From positions 1 through 22,746 of the IMG/VR virus record IMGVR_UViG_3300017757_000175: a stretch of 22,746 nucleotides of DNA; one strand, written 5' to 3'. The position numbers were made by a program, and so were the translations under genes. Below are positions 7,612-16,545 of this stretch, piece by piece (the first letter of the stretch is position 1; every line of letters begins with the position of its first letter). The notes beneath the pieces were generated by a model, which saw only the letters and a list, made by a program, of their open reading frames with translations, did no database searches and was not told the origin of the DNA. Origin of the DNA: a virus.

Positions 7612-9875
7612 TATTCAGTTTCTACTTCCTCAGCTTCTTGAGCTTGACCACCTTTAACCATCTCTTGCATATCTTTTCTCATTCTATCAAATTCAACTTT
7701 CATCATACCTCTAAGAAGTTTTTGTTGAGCTTCTGTTTCAAGAACATCTTTTCTAACTTCATTAGCAGCATCTCCAACTTTCATCTTAATACCAGCTTGT
7801 ACTAATTGACGTTCTAATGTTTCTATCGTACCATCTTTATCTTTTACAGCTTCTTGCATAGATTCTAATTGACCTTGAAGTTGTGAATACATTGATTTTC
7901 TTTCAATAATTTGTTTCTTATTCCTAATATCAGTTTCACCTATCATAGCAATATCATCAATTAATCCAGACTGGAACCATCTAAAGTATTCTTCTAGTAA
8001 TGCCCATCTATTTATTGGCATTGTAGCTCCAGCTATTATTCTTATATCAAATCTTGCAGATGCATAATCTTTAAATACAGATATAGCTTCACCATAATCA
8101 TTATAAATTGGAATATTAATTCTTACTTCTTTTTCTTCATCAGGTATTTGACCCGCTTCAGGTTGTACGATTCTAAATACCTTTTCTACAGAATAATGAT
8201 TTTGAGACATCATTTGAAAGCATCTTCCTAAATGTTCTAAAGCTGGTTCTACTACACTACCCATCCAAGCTTTAAGTCTTCTTGTACCAAATTCATCATT
8301 AGCAAGTAAACCTCTATATGTTTCAGATTGTTCTTGAGTAAATCCCATCATAGCTGAAGGAACACCAGCTATATATTCAGCATCTCCTTTGCCTTCTTGT
8401 GTAATAGTATAGAAAGCATTATTAATAGAAGCTGGCATTACTGGTGTAGGAGGTGTGAACCCTTGTCTATATTTCAATAATGCTCCAGGTGAAGATGAAT
8501 ACTGTTCCCATTCTTCTTCTGGCACAGAACCTTCTTCATACATCCATCTTAGATTAGATGCTAGATTTGCATTATGTAACATAATCTGATGAGCTTTATT
8601 TATTTCTTGTTGTTTACCAATTAAAGGAACAACTGCACTCATTGGATATGGTGTTCCACTATACATATAAGGAACAGGAATAATAGGATATTCAGAAACT
8701 GGAAGAATTCTTTCATAAAGAAAAACATCATCACCAACAGTACAAGTAAGATGAACTCTATCTTCATAGAATTTTATAGCTTCAACTATCTGACCTTCCA
8801 TTTCACCACCTTTTTCAAGGACTTGATAGCTTTCTTCTGTCATAACTTGTTGGTCAATAATAGTAGCTGAATCTTGAGCTTGTGAAAGTAATTGAACTCT
8901 TTTTTCTTCAACAGCTTGTTGAGTCATTTTTGTAGCTCTATCTATTTCAAGCTCAGCCCTTTCAGGAATTATTTCACCAGATTGTAATGATTCTTGTATA
9001 CTTAATAATTTTTCTTTTAATTGAACTTGAACTTCTTGTTCAAAATCAGCTAATTCTTGTTCAACTGATTCTTTTATTTGTTCCATTTCAACGGGTGAAG
9101 GCAATACTTTTATAAATACATTTCTGTAAGCATGTTTCTTTTTTGAATATGTTTCATAGTATGGGACAATATCATCATCTTCTCCTTCAATAGTAACACC
9201 CATTGTAATATCTTCAGGTTGAATTGATTGATAATCTGTTGAAGGTCTTTGTGAATAACTTACACTATCAGCTGAACCTGATACTTTTCTTATTTTACTA
9301 GCAAATTCAGGGAATATATTTATTAATTGAGTTTTAGCTACATTCTTCCTTACAGAAATAAAATTAGCATCTCTAAATAAAAAATCTCTACTAGCTGGGT
9401 CTACATATACATCATATGGGTCTAATCTTTTGAATACAACTTCACCCATTCCCTTATCAGCATCTTTATCAACATCAACCATAAAGTATCCGATACCTTT
9501 TGTAAGACTATCTAATACTACTTGACTATATATTGACTTACCATTTGAATGATACCAACAATAATCTGCTATGTCAGAATGAACTTGAGCGACATCTACA
9601 TCATCACCAGTAGCTCCTACAGCTTTCCATCTTGGATTATTAGCTGTAACGAAATACTTCATAATTTCTATAATAGGAGTTACTCTATTAATAGTAAATG
9701 TAGGCATACCAGCTTCATGTAAAGAATCTGTTTCATCTTTAGTAAGCTGTTCATTCAAATAAAAATCATAACCTTTTTGACTTAATACATGCCATCTTTG
9801 TCTATGAGAATTATTAGCTTTATCCCATAGTAATTTATTTTGCTCCGCTCTTTTTTTGTTTGTCATTCTAGCCAT
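7611..9875 (-). CDS. Portal protein, P22-like family
   Basis: A 754-aa protein, within the usual length of P22-type portals. The N-terminal region has RWHVLSQKGYDFYLNEQLT and GMPTFTINRVTPIIEIMKYF, with the 'G.P.ftiN.v.pii..i' pattern, then 'FKRLDPYDVYVDPASRD' at about 148-164, a typical portal wing motif. Residues 262-338 form a long charged coiled coil, an insertion relative to the core. The central part has 'PYPMSAVVPLIGKQQEINKA' near 425-445, the clip/stem region pattern. A C-terminal coiled coil (about 680-750) could be the barrel that lines the DNA channel. AAGGTAAG precedes the ATG. It forms the vertex ring through which the terminase packages DNA. Confidence 0.88.
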   Translation of the reverse strand: MARMTNKKRAEQNKLLWDKANNSHRQRWHVLSQKGYDFYLNEQLTKDETDSLHEAGMPTFTINRVTPIIEIMKYFVTANNPRWKAVGATGDDVDVAQVHSDIADYCWYHSNGKSIYSQVVLDSLTKGIGYFMVDVDKDADKGMGEVVFKRLDPYDVYVDPASRDFLFRDANFISVRKNVAKTQLINIFPEFASKIRKVSGSADSVSYSQRPSTDYQSIQPEDITMGVTIEGEDDDIVPYYETYSKKKHAYRNVFIKVLPSPVEMEQIKESVEQELADFEQEVQVQLKEKLLSIQESLQSGEIIPERAELEIDRATKMTQQAVEEKRVQLLSQAQDSATIIDQQVMTEESYQVLEKGGEMEGQIVEAIKFYEDRVHLTCTVGDDVFLYERILPVSEYPIIPVPYMYSGTPYPMSAVVPLIGKQQEINKAHQIMLHNANLASNLRWMYEEGSVPEEEWEQYSSSPGALLKYRQGFTPPTPVMPASINNAFYTITQEGKGDAEYIAGVPSAMMGFTQEQSETYRGLLANDEFGTRRLKAWMGSVVEPALEHLGRCFQMMSQNHYSVEKVFRIVQPEAGQIPDEEKEVRINIPIYNDYGEAISVFKDYASARFDIRIIAGATMPINRWALLEEYFRWFQSGLIDDIAMIGETDIRNKKQIIERKSMYSQLQGQLESMQEAVKDKDGTIETLERQLVQAGIKMKVGDAANEVRKDVLETEAQQKLLRGMMKVEFDRMRKDMQEMVKGGQAQEAEEVETE

Positions 9876-9879
9876 ATTC

Positions 9880-10368
9880 TTACCTTAAAAACTTCTTTAC
9901 AACTTCTACAAAATGTTTAGGGTCACCCTTGCCACCCTCTGTATTATAATACTTTTTCCAATAATCAGCTTGACCTTCTATTGTATTAGGCATCTTCTTA
10001 GGAACTCTCCAATACTTTATTCTCGCATGAACTATACCAGCTGCAATATTCTTTTCTAGTATTTCTTCCCATAATTTCTCATCATATGTTTGCCAATGCT
10101 TTAAATCAACTAATGTTGCTTCAGCGCATTTAGCCATTAACTTTGGTCTATGCTTGAGATAATGAATTAAATTATCTACAGCGGAACTGGGCTCTACCTG
10201 CCAAAAGCTTCTCGCGGGACCATCTCCCATCTGTCTAATATATTCATATCTAGACTCTACAATACCAGTCGCTAAAACTAAATCTACAGCTGAGCTACTT
10301 GCATACTTATCACCAAGCTTTGAACAAGTGTCAGCAACTAGTGTTCTCATTTGACTTATACTTATCAT
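9880..10368 (-). CDS. Lytic transglycosylase, lysozyme-like fold
   Basis: A 162-aa protein if it starts at the ATG at 10,368 (chosen because AAAGGA lies upstream); an in-frame ATG at 10,413 adds 15 residues with no signal peptide and no ribosome site. VLATGIVESRYEYIRQMGDG (about residues 31-50) contains the likely catalytic Glu38, followed by PARSFWQVEPSSAVDNLI. Later 'ARIKYWRVPKKMPNTIEGQ' and 'YWKKYYNTEGGKG' complete a pattern I know from phage murein transglycosylases. No signal sequence is visible, so it is either released by a holin not in this window or carried in the virion for cell-wall entry. Its position just upstream of the portal gene in the packaging module makes a virion-associated role quite possible. 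Confidence 0.8.
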   Translation of the reverse strand: MISISQMRTLVADTCSKLGDKYASSSAVDLVLATGIVESRYEYIRQMGDGPARSFWQVEPSSAVDNLIHYLKHRPKLMAKCAEATLVDLKHWQTYDEKLWEEILEKNIAAGIVHARIKYWRVPKKMPNTIEGQADYWKKYYNTEGGKGDPKHFVEVVKKFLR

Positions 10369-10449
10369 ATCAAACTTATCCTTTCTTATTGAACTTCCAA
10401 CAGTAGATATCATCAGAAGTAACCAACATATTATTTTTTTTAAAATAGA

Positions 10450-10923
10450 TTAAGCTGGGTCTTGAGGGCTTCTTCCGCCCTTAGATATTGGTTTATTAGC
10501 TTTCTTAGGACCTGCTTTTGCACAGCTATAACTTCTACCATCCCAAGAAAAAGACTTGGCTCCACCAGCACATCCAGATTTAAAAGCAGAACGGAAGTTT
10601 TTAGCCGCACCTGACTTCTTTTCATACTTGACGTAATCGCCGCCTTTAGTAGAAACTTTTTTAACAGCTGCTCTACGAACTTTAGTTCCAGCTTTAGCTC
10701 CTATTGCCTTAGCTCTAGATTTCTTAGTACTAACTACACCAGTACCTTTAGCTTTTTTACCAGCTAATTGTCTTTCACCAGCTTTAATAGCTTTTTTACC
10801 TTCTTTACTACGCTTACGAGCTGCGACTCTTTCTCTACCAGATTTAGTAAGTCTATCACCTATTGTATACTTACCTGCCGCTTGTCGTTTTTTTCTTCGC
10901 TCTTTTAATTTACCTATTGGCAT
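10450..10923 (-). CDS. Very basic Lys/Arg/Ala-rich protein with a C-terminal FSWDGRSYS module
   Basis: A 157-aa protein with about a third of its residues Lys or Arg. Residues 1-95 are histone H1-like (KERRKKRQAAGKYTIG, AGKKAKGTGVVSTKKSRAK). Residues 96-135 form a separate small module: GGDYVKYEKKSGAAKNFRSA, then FKSGCAGGAKSFSWDGRSYS and a second Cys. I associate the 'FR.AF......F.WnGk.Y' pattern with a short module found on phage virion or lysis proteins. AGGAGA precedes the ATG. It probably binds nucleic acid, and could condense DNA or act on the portal side of packaging. Function is inference. Confidence 0.65.
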   Translation of the reverse strand: MPIGKLKERRKKRQAAGKYTIGDRLTKSGRERVAARKRSKEGKKAIKAGERQLAGKKAKGTGVVSTKKSRAKAIGAKAGTKVRRAAVKKVSTKGGDYVKYEKKSGAAKNFRSAFKSGCAGGAKSFSWDGRSYSCAKAGPKKANKPISKGGRSPQDPA

Positions 10924-10941
10924 AAGATTCTCCTATTATTA

Positions 10942-12522
10942 TTATGCTACTATCCAATTCTTCGCTTTCTTTTTAGGCTTATACCAAGTCAAATCCTTTT
11001 CATTCTTCCTTAAATCAGGAGGAAATGCATGCGTTTGAGCATAATACAGAGTCTCTATGGTATCATCATGAGCCATTCTAGGTCCAAAAGTAACAATTTC
11101 ATTTATTAAATCAAACATATTTTCTCTTAAATGTACTGTTCCTGTACTAAAACGACCCGAAAGCCCACTATATATTCTATTTATCTTCTGTCTACCTCCT
11201 GGTTTTTCAGGAATAACAGCAATATCAAACTTATTTATACGTCTTCTTTCTGAATTCAATGCTTGGAAAACACTCCTATTCATAGCAACATCTTCTACTG
11301 TACTTGATATACAATGATACTTTTCATGCATATCCATTATATAATCAACTACACCCTTTCTTCCTATCACTTCACCTTCTACAGATTTTTGACCTACAGT
11401 TGGAATGCTTCTATGTCTTTCATATTCTAAAGCATATAAATTATTTTCTGAGTCAATCGCAATAGCCATGATAACAGAAAAATCAGAATCCTTAGTATCA
11501 ATATCTGTGGCAGGGTCACAACCAACAAAGGTATTAACAGGAAATCTTTCTCCATCAATAACCAAGTAATTTTGATTTTCTTGTACATTGTGTTCATAAT
11601 ATCCTTCCCAGTATTTAATATGTTCTCTAGTCCATAATGAATCTTCAAGGCTTTGTACCTCCATCATATATTCTTGGAAAAACTTTTGAGGCTGACCAGA
11701 ATCTGAATAAAACTTTTTCTTTTCTTCTAGTTTTGTCTTTGGAAAGAAACTTGACCATAATGGGTCACCATCTTTAGTTACAGCTTTATATGTAATAACT
11801 TTCCAAGCAAAGTCTTTATTAGCTTTTTTAGCTCTGCTATGATTGATAAGAAGATTATTAATAAAGGAATCATGATGTACGGGAGTACCATTAACACGCA
11901 GCCTACCAGTATGAGGCTCAAGCGCGGGATAAACAACAGCAGTAACCAGATTTGCATTTTTATCTCTAGCGTCTCTTGTGATTGTATTTGCTTCATGTTC
12001 AAAGTCATCTAATATAATAAGGTCATATCTTTTATGTAATTTAGCTCCACCACGAATACCTGCTACATTTGATTTACTTATTAATTTACATCCATTTGAT
12101 AATTCAATATCTTCTTCTGTCCACTTAGGACCTTTCATCATACCAAAATAATACTTTATTTTATCATTAAATTCAAGGTGATATTTAATATAATCCATAT
12201 TTCCTACTGATAACTTTTGAGTAGCAGATACCCAAGCATAAAAATGCATATCATCTTTAGGGCAAAATAAGAAATCTTTTAATATAGATGCTTTGGTTAG
12301 AACTGTCTTCCCGTGACCTCGAGGGAGTATTATTGCGAGTTGCTTTACGGATGGGTCGTCAATATTATCAGCGACCTCATAGTGGAAGGGGGGTGTTTCA
12401 CTCCGCATGAAGTCATCGGGCAAGAACAGTTTTCCAAATGATATTAAATCTTTACTTGCTAGTTCAAAAACTTCTTCAGCTTGACTAACATTATTTAGGT
12501 TTAGATTCGGGGCTTTCTGCAT
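10942..12522 (-). CDS. terL: Terminase large subunit
   Basis: A 526-aa DNA packaging motor with ATPase and nuclease domains. Walker A is LPRGHGKT at 66-73, Walker B is YDLIILDDFE at 166-175, and the coupling motif NGTPVH is at 211-216. The nuclease domain has the first acidic residue Asp336 in FVGCDPATDIDTKDSD, a second in STVEDVAMNR (Glu410) and a third in MAHDDTIETLYYA (Asp486/487), consistent with the RNase H-like terminase fold. The length is typical. The ATG at 12,522 lies inside the end of the upstream 70-aa gene (32-base overlap), so translation is probably coupled. The enzyme cuts concatemers and pumps DNA through the portal. Confidence 0.95.
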   Translation of the reverse strand: MQKAPNLNLNNVSQAEEVFELASKDLISFGKLFLPDDFMRSETPPFHYEVADNIDDPSVKQLAIILPRGHGKTVLTKASILKDFLFCPKDDMHFYAWVSATQKLSVGNMDYIKYHLEFNDKIKYYFGMMKGPKWTEEDIELSNGCKLISKSNVAGIRGGAKLHKRYDLIILDDFEHEANTITRDARDKNANLVTAVVYPALEPHTGRLRVNGTPVHHDSFINNLLINHSRAKKANKDFAWKVITYKAVTKDGDPLWSSFFPKTKLEEKKKFYSDSGQPQKFFQEYMMEVQSLEDSLWTREHIKYWEGYYEHNVQENQNYLVIDGERFPVNTFVGCDPATDIDTKDSDFSVIMAIAIDSENNLYALEYERHRSIPTVGQKSVEGEVIGRKGVVDYIMDMHEKYHCISSTVEDVAMNRSVFQALNSERRRINKFDIAVIPEKPGGRQKINRIYSGLSGRFSTGTVHLRENMFDLINEIVTFGPRMAHDDTIETLYYAQTHAFPPDLRKNEKDLTWYKPKKKAKNWIVA

Positions 12523-12703
12523 CTTCAGCTTTTTTATCTAAAAATTTTGTAAAATTATCAACATCGCCATTCATTTCAATATAATTCTCAAAGATTATTT
12601 CAAAATTACGATTATTATTTATTACTTTAGAAACTACATACTCTAAATATTCAATCCTTTTTATAAGTTGTTTCCTTTGTATGCCCCTTTTTGTTCCTCT
12701 CAT
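12491..12703 (-). CDS. Small helical protein overlapping the large terminase gene
   Basis: A 70-aa protein, basic at the N-terminus (MRGTKRGIQRKQLIKRIEYL) and acidic at the C-terminus (KKAEDAESPESKPK). The middle is a short heptad-like helix (LIKRIEYLEYVVSKVI). AAAGGA precedes the ATG at 12,703. It ends 32 bases inside the terminase gene. Located between an unusual 648-aa gene and the terminase, it could be a small terminase accessory factor, but I do not recognise the family. Confidence 0.6.
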   Translation of the reverse strand: MRGTKRGIQRKQLIKRIEYLEYVVSKVINNNRNFEIIFENYIEMNGDVDNFTKFLDKKAEDAESPESKPK

Positions 12704-12714
12704 ATTATATTCCT

Positions 12715-14661
12715 TTAAAACATTATTTCATTATCAAACACTTGAGATTCAACAGAATTAGGGTCATAACTTAAAAAATCTAAAAATTCTTTATTAGTCA
12801 TACCCATAACACCAGCAAATGTATTCGTTAATTTTTCTATTGTTATTGAATTATACTCCATTAATCCAAAACCTTTTCTCATATTTCTATCAGTTGCTTT
12901 AAATGCATGAGACATTAGCTTAGCATCTATTCTATCTTTTAATTCTTCACCTGTTAATTCTGGATACATATTTCTAGTTTCTTCTGTTACTTCTTTTCTA
13001 ATTTTTATTTCAACTTCTCTTGTATATCTTGGCATCTTGTCTTGCAAAGCAGCATCCGCATCCAAATCTGATACATCTGGGAATGAAGGGTCAGGAGAAC
13101 CAACGATTTCACCTTTTTGACCAGGAATTTCACCTTTTCTTGCTCTTTCAATTAATTCTTCAAAATCTCTCATTACAGTATCCATACCGTCTTCTATAAA
13201 ATCACCTTTTTCATCAATAAAATATTTACCAGCTTTTTTACTCCAATCTGATTCTCTACCAACACCTGCGAAAACTCTACCGTCACCACTAAATATTATT
13301 CTAGCTTTTTGTTTTACAGCTTGATTTATCATAGCGTATAAAGAATCTAAACTCAAGTTAGTTTCTTTTATAACCCAATTATTATTTAATGAATATTCTA
13401 TAAAATCTCTTAACAGTAAACCACTATGAACTCCAGCACGGTCATTATTTCCAGCTTTAAAGAAACTTATACCATCTATTATATTTCTACCTTTATCATC
13501 AACATCATTACTTACATTAAATTCGAATTTAGATTTAAGAGTATTATCTGTATCAACACTATAAAGTTTTATTTTATTATCAAATTCTCTTTGTTGTCTA
13601 CCAATAATAATATTTCTATCTTTTTCACCTTTACCAGCTTTCCTTTGAACTATTACCCCTATATCTTCTGGTAATTCAAGTACATTTAAATTTTTATAAC
13701 TTGATTCAGGAGGTAATATCTCAACTCCTTTTTTCATATTTAAATCTTTATATGCTATATATTCTATATCTTCTAATTCTGATAATCCTGTAGTTTTAAA
13801 TTTACCACTTTGAATTTCATCTACAAAAGTACCTCTATTTCTACTACCTCCCCCTCCTCTTATTATTTCATTAAATCTTTGAGTAGCTTCTGGCGGTACA
13901 GCAAACGCTTCTGATACTCTATCTACCATTTCACCTCGAGCAGTTTGGTCTCTAAATGACTCTCTTTGAACTGGTGTTAAATTATTATATATTCTATCTA
14001 CTTCTGTGATAGGAGCTTCTGACATAGGTCGTGAACCATTTTGTGTAAGATTTTCTATGGATTGAGTAACTTCATCCATATCCCCTGTTGCATCAAGATT
14101 ATCTGGTGATGCTAACATTCTTTCACGGTATCGTCTTTGTTGAAATTCTCTTGCATGAGCATAAAATTCTGAGTCACTCATATCATCAAAAGCTTTTGGT
14201 TTTTTCAATTTCTTTATTGCTTTACTAGCAGCGGCTCCATAACCAGTAGCTTCTAAAGCTCCAAATGCTACATCAAGATTTGAATACTTACCAGTTTCAG
14301 GGTCGCCTGTTAATGGAGCTAACATTGATAATGTAGTACTTGGCATTGGCATTCCTTTTTCACCAGCTAAAGGACTACCTGGTTCAACGATTGAATCCAT
14401 CATCATACCAGTAGCAGGATTATATAATCTAGATACACCAAGTTCTTTAAATTTTTTATTACTTTTTTCTACTGGAGCATCTAATATTTTTGATAATTTA
14501 CCTACAGCTCTTGAATATGAAGATAGTCCACTAAGTTCATACTTAGGCTTTATTATAGTTTCTAATACGCTTTCTTTAGGTTCTTCCACATTTCTATCTA
14601 TTGTTTCATCTAGTTCTTCTAAAAAAGAACCAATATTTACTCTAGACAATCCGTTAGCCAT
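12715..14661 (-). CDS. Large protein of unknown function between the two terminase genes
   Basis: A 648-aa protein, mainly soluble and charged, with no signal peptide. The N-terminal part (LSRVNIGSFLEELDETIDR) is polar, followed by 'SRLYNPATGMMMDS' and a small hydrophobic stretch GALEATGYGAAASKAIKKLK (about 133-152) that recalls parts of phage internal or 'polyvalent' proteins. Residues 385-470 form a mixed domain including FFKAGNNDRAGVHSGLLLRD and NNWVIKETNLSLDSLYAM. The C-terminal 100 residues are charged and helical. AAAGGA precedes the ATG. The gene overlaps its upstream neighbour slightly. Size, location and mosaic character suggest a virion-packaged, possibly ejected protein. No catalytic motif is recognised, so this is inference. 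Confidence 0.7.
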   Translation of the reverse strand: MANGLSRVNIGSFLEELDETIDRNVEEPKESVLETIIKPKYELSGLSSYSRAVGKLSKILDAPVEKSNKKFKELGVSRLYNPATGMMMDSIVEPGSPLAGEKGMPMPSTTLSMLAPLTGDPETGKYSNLDVAFGALEATGYGAAASKAIKKLKKPKAFDDMSDSEFYAHAREFQQRRYRERMLASPDNLDATGDMDEVTQSIENLTQNGSRPMSEAPITEVDRIYNNLTPVQRESFRDQTARGEMVDRVSEAFAVPPEATQRFNEIIRGGGGSRNRGTFVDEIQSGKFKTTGLSELEDIEYIAYKDLNMKKGVEILPPESSYKNLNVLELPEDIGVIVQRKAGKGEKDRNIIIGRQQREFDNKIKLYSVDTDNTLKSKFEFNVSNDVDDKGRNIIDGISFFKAGNNDRAGVHSGLLLRDFIEYSLNNNWVIKETNLSLDSLYAMINQAVKQKARIIFSGDGRVFAGVGRESDWSKKAGKYFIDEKGDFIEDGMDTVMRDFEELIERARKGEIPGQKGEIVGSPDPSFPDVSDLDADAALQDKMPRYTREVEIKIRKEVTEETRNMYPELTGEELKDRIDAKLMSHAFKATDRNMRKGFGLMEYNSITIEKLTNTFAGVMGMTNKEFLDFLSYDPNSVESQVFDNEIMF

Positions 14662-14842
14662 TTTTACTATTTCCTTTAAATATTAGGTTATGTGTATCGA
14701 GTTGGTCAACAAGTTGTTTCATTGTCATAATCTTCCTAACAATATATCTATCTGGAAACTCAACTTCTAACTGCGTTAAACCTTCTGATGTCTTTTTAAG
14801 AGCATCAATCGTCTGACCCAGAGTCAATTTGTCTACTTGCAT
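14654..14842 (-). CDS. Small protein of unknown function next to the small terminase
   Basis: About 62 aa. A first in-frame ATG at 14,848 is directly against AGGAG, with no spacing; the second Met (14,842) lies six bases away and is the better start, giving MQVDKLTLGQTIDALKKTSE. It is mostly helical (KKTSEGLTQLEVEF, RKIMTMKQLVDQLDTH) and overlaps the 3' end of the terminase small subunit gene by about 38 bases, so the two are co-translated. The family is not recognised. Confidence 0.6.
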   Translation of the reverse strand: MQVDKLTLGQTIDALKKTSEGLTQLEVEFPDRYIVRKIMTMKQLVDQLDTHNLIFKGNSKNG

Positions 14843-15599
14843 TTCCATCTCCTAATTTATCCTTTTCTATATTTTCAAGTTGTTCAGGGCTAAATCCTTG
14901 AAAAACTCCAAACATTCCAACTTCTTTTTGTTTAACTGTAGTACCAGTGGTACCTATAATCTTACCAATTTCTTTTGTAGATTGCAAAACTATATTATCA
15001 TCTTCACTATGGTCTGCCAATAATTTTAATTTCCTTAGAACAAATTCATGGTCTAGACCTAATGTCTTTGAAACTTCTAATACACTTCTCTCTACTTCTT
15101 GCATAATTCTTTCCTGTTTTAATAATACTACTGCTTTCTTTCTAGCTTTTTCAGGGTTCGCTTCTTCATATGCTTCCATATATGATTTAACTGCACCCAT
15201 ACCACCTGCTACGTTTACGGAGAATATACGCTCATTTTTAGTTAAGTTCTCACGCTCTTTTACCCTAGTTGATGTATTCTTAATTTTTGTACTAAATGTA
15301 TATCTATTAGGATGTTTACTAAAATCAGTATCCATCTTAGTATTCTCTCTATTGAGAAACGTACCTACAATCGTTCTGACCCATCCTTTCGCCCAAGTAT
15401 AATTCTTTCTATCTTGAGGATGCTTTATATCACTTACCTTTAATAATTGTACAATTCTTTCATCATCGCTCCACACCCAATCGTTTTCTTGTGCAGTGCG
15501 CCAATTTTTTAATGGTAGTTTATTTGGATAGTCTTCTTGAAATTCATCTATATCATCATAGACGTAGTGACGCTTTCCTTTTATTTTTTGATATTCCAC
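14805..15599 (-). CDS. terS: Terminase small subunit
   Basis: A 264-aa protein. An N-terminal 95-residue part (DWVWSDDERIVQLLKVSDI, YTWAKGWVRTIVGTFLNREN) resembles the extension found on some phage small terminases. The core starts at LTKNERIFSVNVAGGMGAVK, then SYMEAYEEANPEKARKKAVV, a helix-turn-helix DNA-binding region, then an oligomerisation helix set (MQEVERSVLEVSKTLG, VLRKLKLLADHSEDD). The C-terminus is acidic (ending DSGSDD), as in other small terminases that contact the large subunit. The start is GTG at 15,599 with a weak ribosome site and a one-base gap from the stop of the upstream gene. It binds the packaging start site of the phage DNA. Confidence 0.85.
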   Translation of the reverse strand: MEYQKIKGKRHYVYDDIDEFQEDYPNKLPLKNWRTAQENDWVWSDDERIVQLLKVSDIKHPQDRKNYTWAKGWVRTIVGTFLNRENTKMDTDFSKHPNRYTFSTKIKNTSTRVKERENLTKNERIFSVNVAGGMGAVKSYMEAYEEANPEKARKKAVVLLKQERIMQEVERSVLEVSKTLGLDHEFVLRKLKLLADHSEDDNIVLQSTKEIGKIIGTTGTTVKQKEVGMFGVFQGFSPEQLENIEKDKLGDGNASRQIDSGSDD

Positions 15600-15600
15600 T

Positions 15601-15798
15601 TTATTTTATCTCATCTATCTTAAATTCACTTAGTAGACTATCTTCATTTGCATCATTTGTAAAAGATACAATCGCATCTACGAATCCTTGGATATATGAT
15701 TTTGATTCTATAGTAGTATCGAAAGACCTCATTACAGCATGAGAGCCATCTTCTTTTCTTTCTTTCCACAATACTATATATTTTCCTCCGTATTGCAT
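15601..15798 (-). CDS. Small protein, function unknown
   Basis: 65 aa with a beta-rich first half (MQYGGKYIVLWKERKEDGSH) and an acidic C-terminal half (VSFTNDANEDSLLSEFKIDE). The ATG overlaps the preceding stop by one base (TAATG), and an AAGGGG-type site lies upstream. It is part of the head-module operon. No family is recognised. Confidence 0.6.
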   Translation of the reverse strand: MQYGGKYIVLWKERKEDGSHAVMRSFDTTIESKSYIQGFVDAIVSFTNDANEDSLLSEFKIDEIK

Positions 15799-16010
15799 TA
15801 TGCTACCCCTTCATCTTCTGTACCTAATTCATTTATTCTATTATCCTCTAAAGCCCTTATTAACATATTAACTTCTATAGGAATCCAATACACACTATTG
15901 TTTATTTCTAATGGAACTAGGTTTACATTCTCATTACTAGTTAAATCGTGTACCAACTCTTCTCTAGCATCTAATGGTATCGCTTCTAGCCATGTTATTT
16001 TTTCTGCCAT
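15798..16010 (-). CDS. Small acidic protein, function unknown
   Basis: 70 aa, acidic, with a helical start (WLEAIPLDAREELVHDLTS) and hydrophobic middle strands (NLVPLEINNSVYWIPIEVN). It overlaps both neighbours by one base (TAATG at each end), which suggests translational coupling. No membrane segment or motif is visible, and the family is not recognised. Confidence 0.6.
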   Translation of the reverse strand: MAEKITWLEAIPLDAREELVHDLTSNENVNLVPLEINNSVYWIPIEVNMLIRALEDNRINELGTEDEGVA

Positions 16011-16378
16011 TATTTTTTCTTATCTTGATATTTAGAGAACCCATGTGATAAAAATTGACCAGCTTCAAGTGAAGGTACTGGAATATAATCTTTTCTTTCT
16101 TTTGCCATTTTTTGAGCTTCCCTTATTCCATATTCTTTAAGTTTTTTAGTTGGATTTCCTTTTGAATCTCTAGTTCTTCTTACCCTAGGAAATACAATCC
16201 ATTGTTTTAATTCATCATCATATTCAACTTGAGTAAATACTGATTGATTTTTTTTGGTTCTTAAACCTGAACTTACAGCTCTTTCAACCCAAGGATACTT
16301 TATTCTAAGTGATTTAACATAATCTTCACCTAATGTGAATGTATCCATTAGTTTATCTTCTATTTTTTGTCCAGCCAT
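16010..16378 (-). CDS. First gene of the leftward operon, basic protein of unknown function
   Basis: 122 aa if it starts at the ATG at 16,378; a GTG at 16,396 would add six residues but stands directly against a GGGG with no spacing. The protein is basic (KYPWVERAVSSGLRTKKNQ, IVFPRVRRTRDSKGNPTKK) and ends EAGQFLSHGFSKYQDKKK. The 'v..GLr......fP.vRr' pattern is one I have seen at the start of packaging modules in aquatic phages, without a known role. As first gene in the module it may be transcribed from the AT-rich region at 16,397-16,480. Confidence 0.65.
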   Translation of the reverse strand: MAGQKIEDKLMDTFTLGEDYVKSLRIKYPWVERAVSSGLRTKKNQSVFTQVEYDDELKQWIVFPRVRRTRDSKGNPTKKLKEYGIREAQKMAKERKDYIPVPSLEAGQFLSHGFSKYQDKKK

Positions 16379-16480
16379 AATAACTTTAATATACACCCCT
16401 TATATATATAATGTTTATAAATATATAATATCTATAAGCGCTCTATTATTTAATAAGGGGGGGTAGTCGAACCTAAGGTA
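16379..16480 (-). promoter_or_regulatory. Probable promoter area of the leftward structural operon
   Basis: The stretch is highly AT-rich (repeated TATATA runs) and lies between the first minus-strand gene and the plus-strand promoter. Several TATAAA- or TATATT-like boxes are possible, so I cannot single out one promoter. A short palindrome (TTATTTAATAA) lies at about 16,447-16,457. Confidence 0.3.
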
Positions 16481-16492
16481 AATGACCATGTG

Positions 16493-16521
16493 TTGTCAAG
16501 AATTTTTTTACAAAATGTTAT
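16493..16521 (+). promoter_or_regulatory. Sigma70-like promoter for the rightward genes
   Basis: TTGTCA at 16,493-16,498 and TGTTAT at 16,516-16,521 are separated by exactly 17 bases. The -35 box matches five of six consensus bases and the -10 box four of six. Transcription would start near 16,529 and give a 100-base leader before the ATG at 16,629. Confidence 0.5.
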
Positions 16522-16545
16522 GGAGTGTTTTATTGATAGGTACAC

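Noticed and set aside
14947-15402. A 151-aa open frame on the plus strand opposite the small terminase gene
   Set aside because: It runs antisense to a well-supported gene, has no ribosome site and has a composition expected of a shadow frame.
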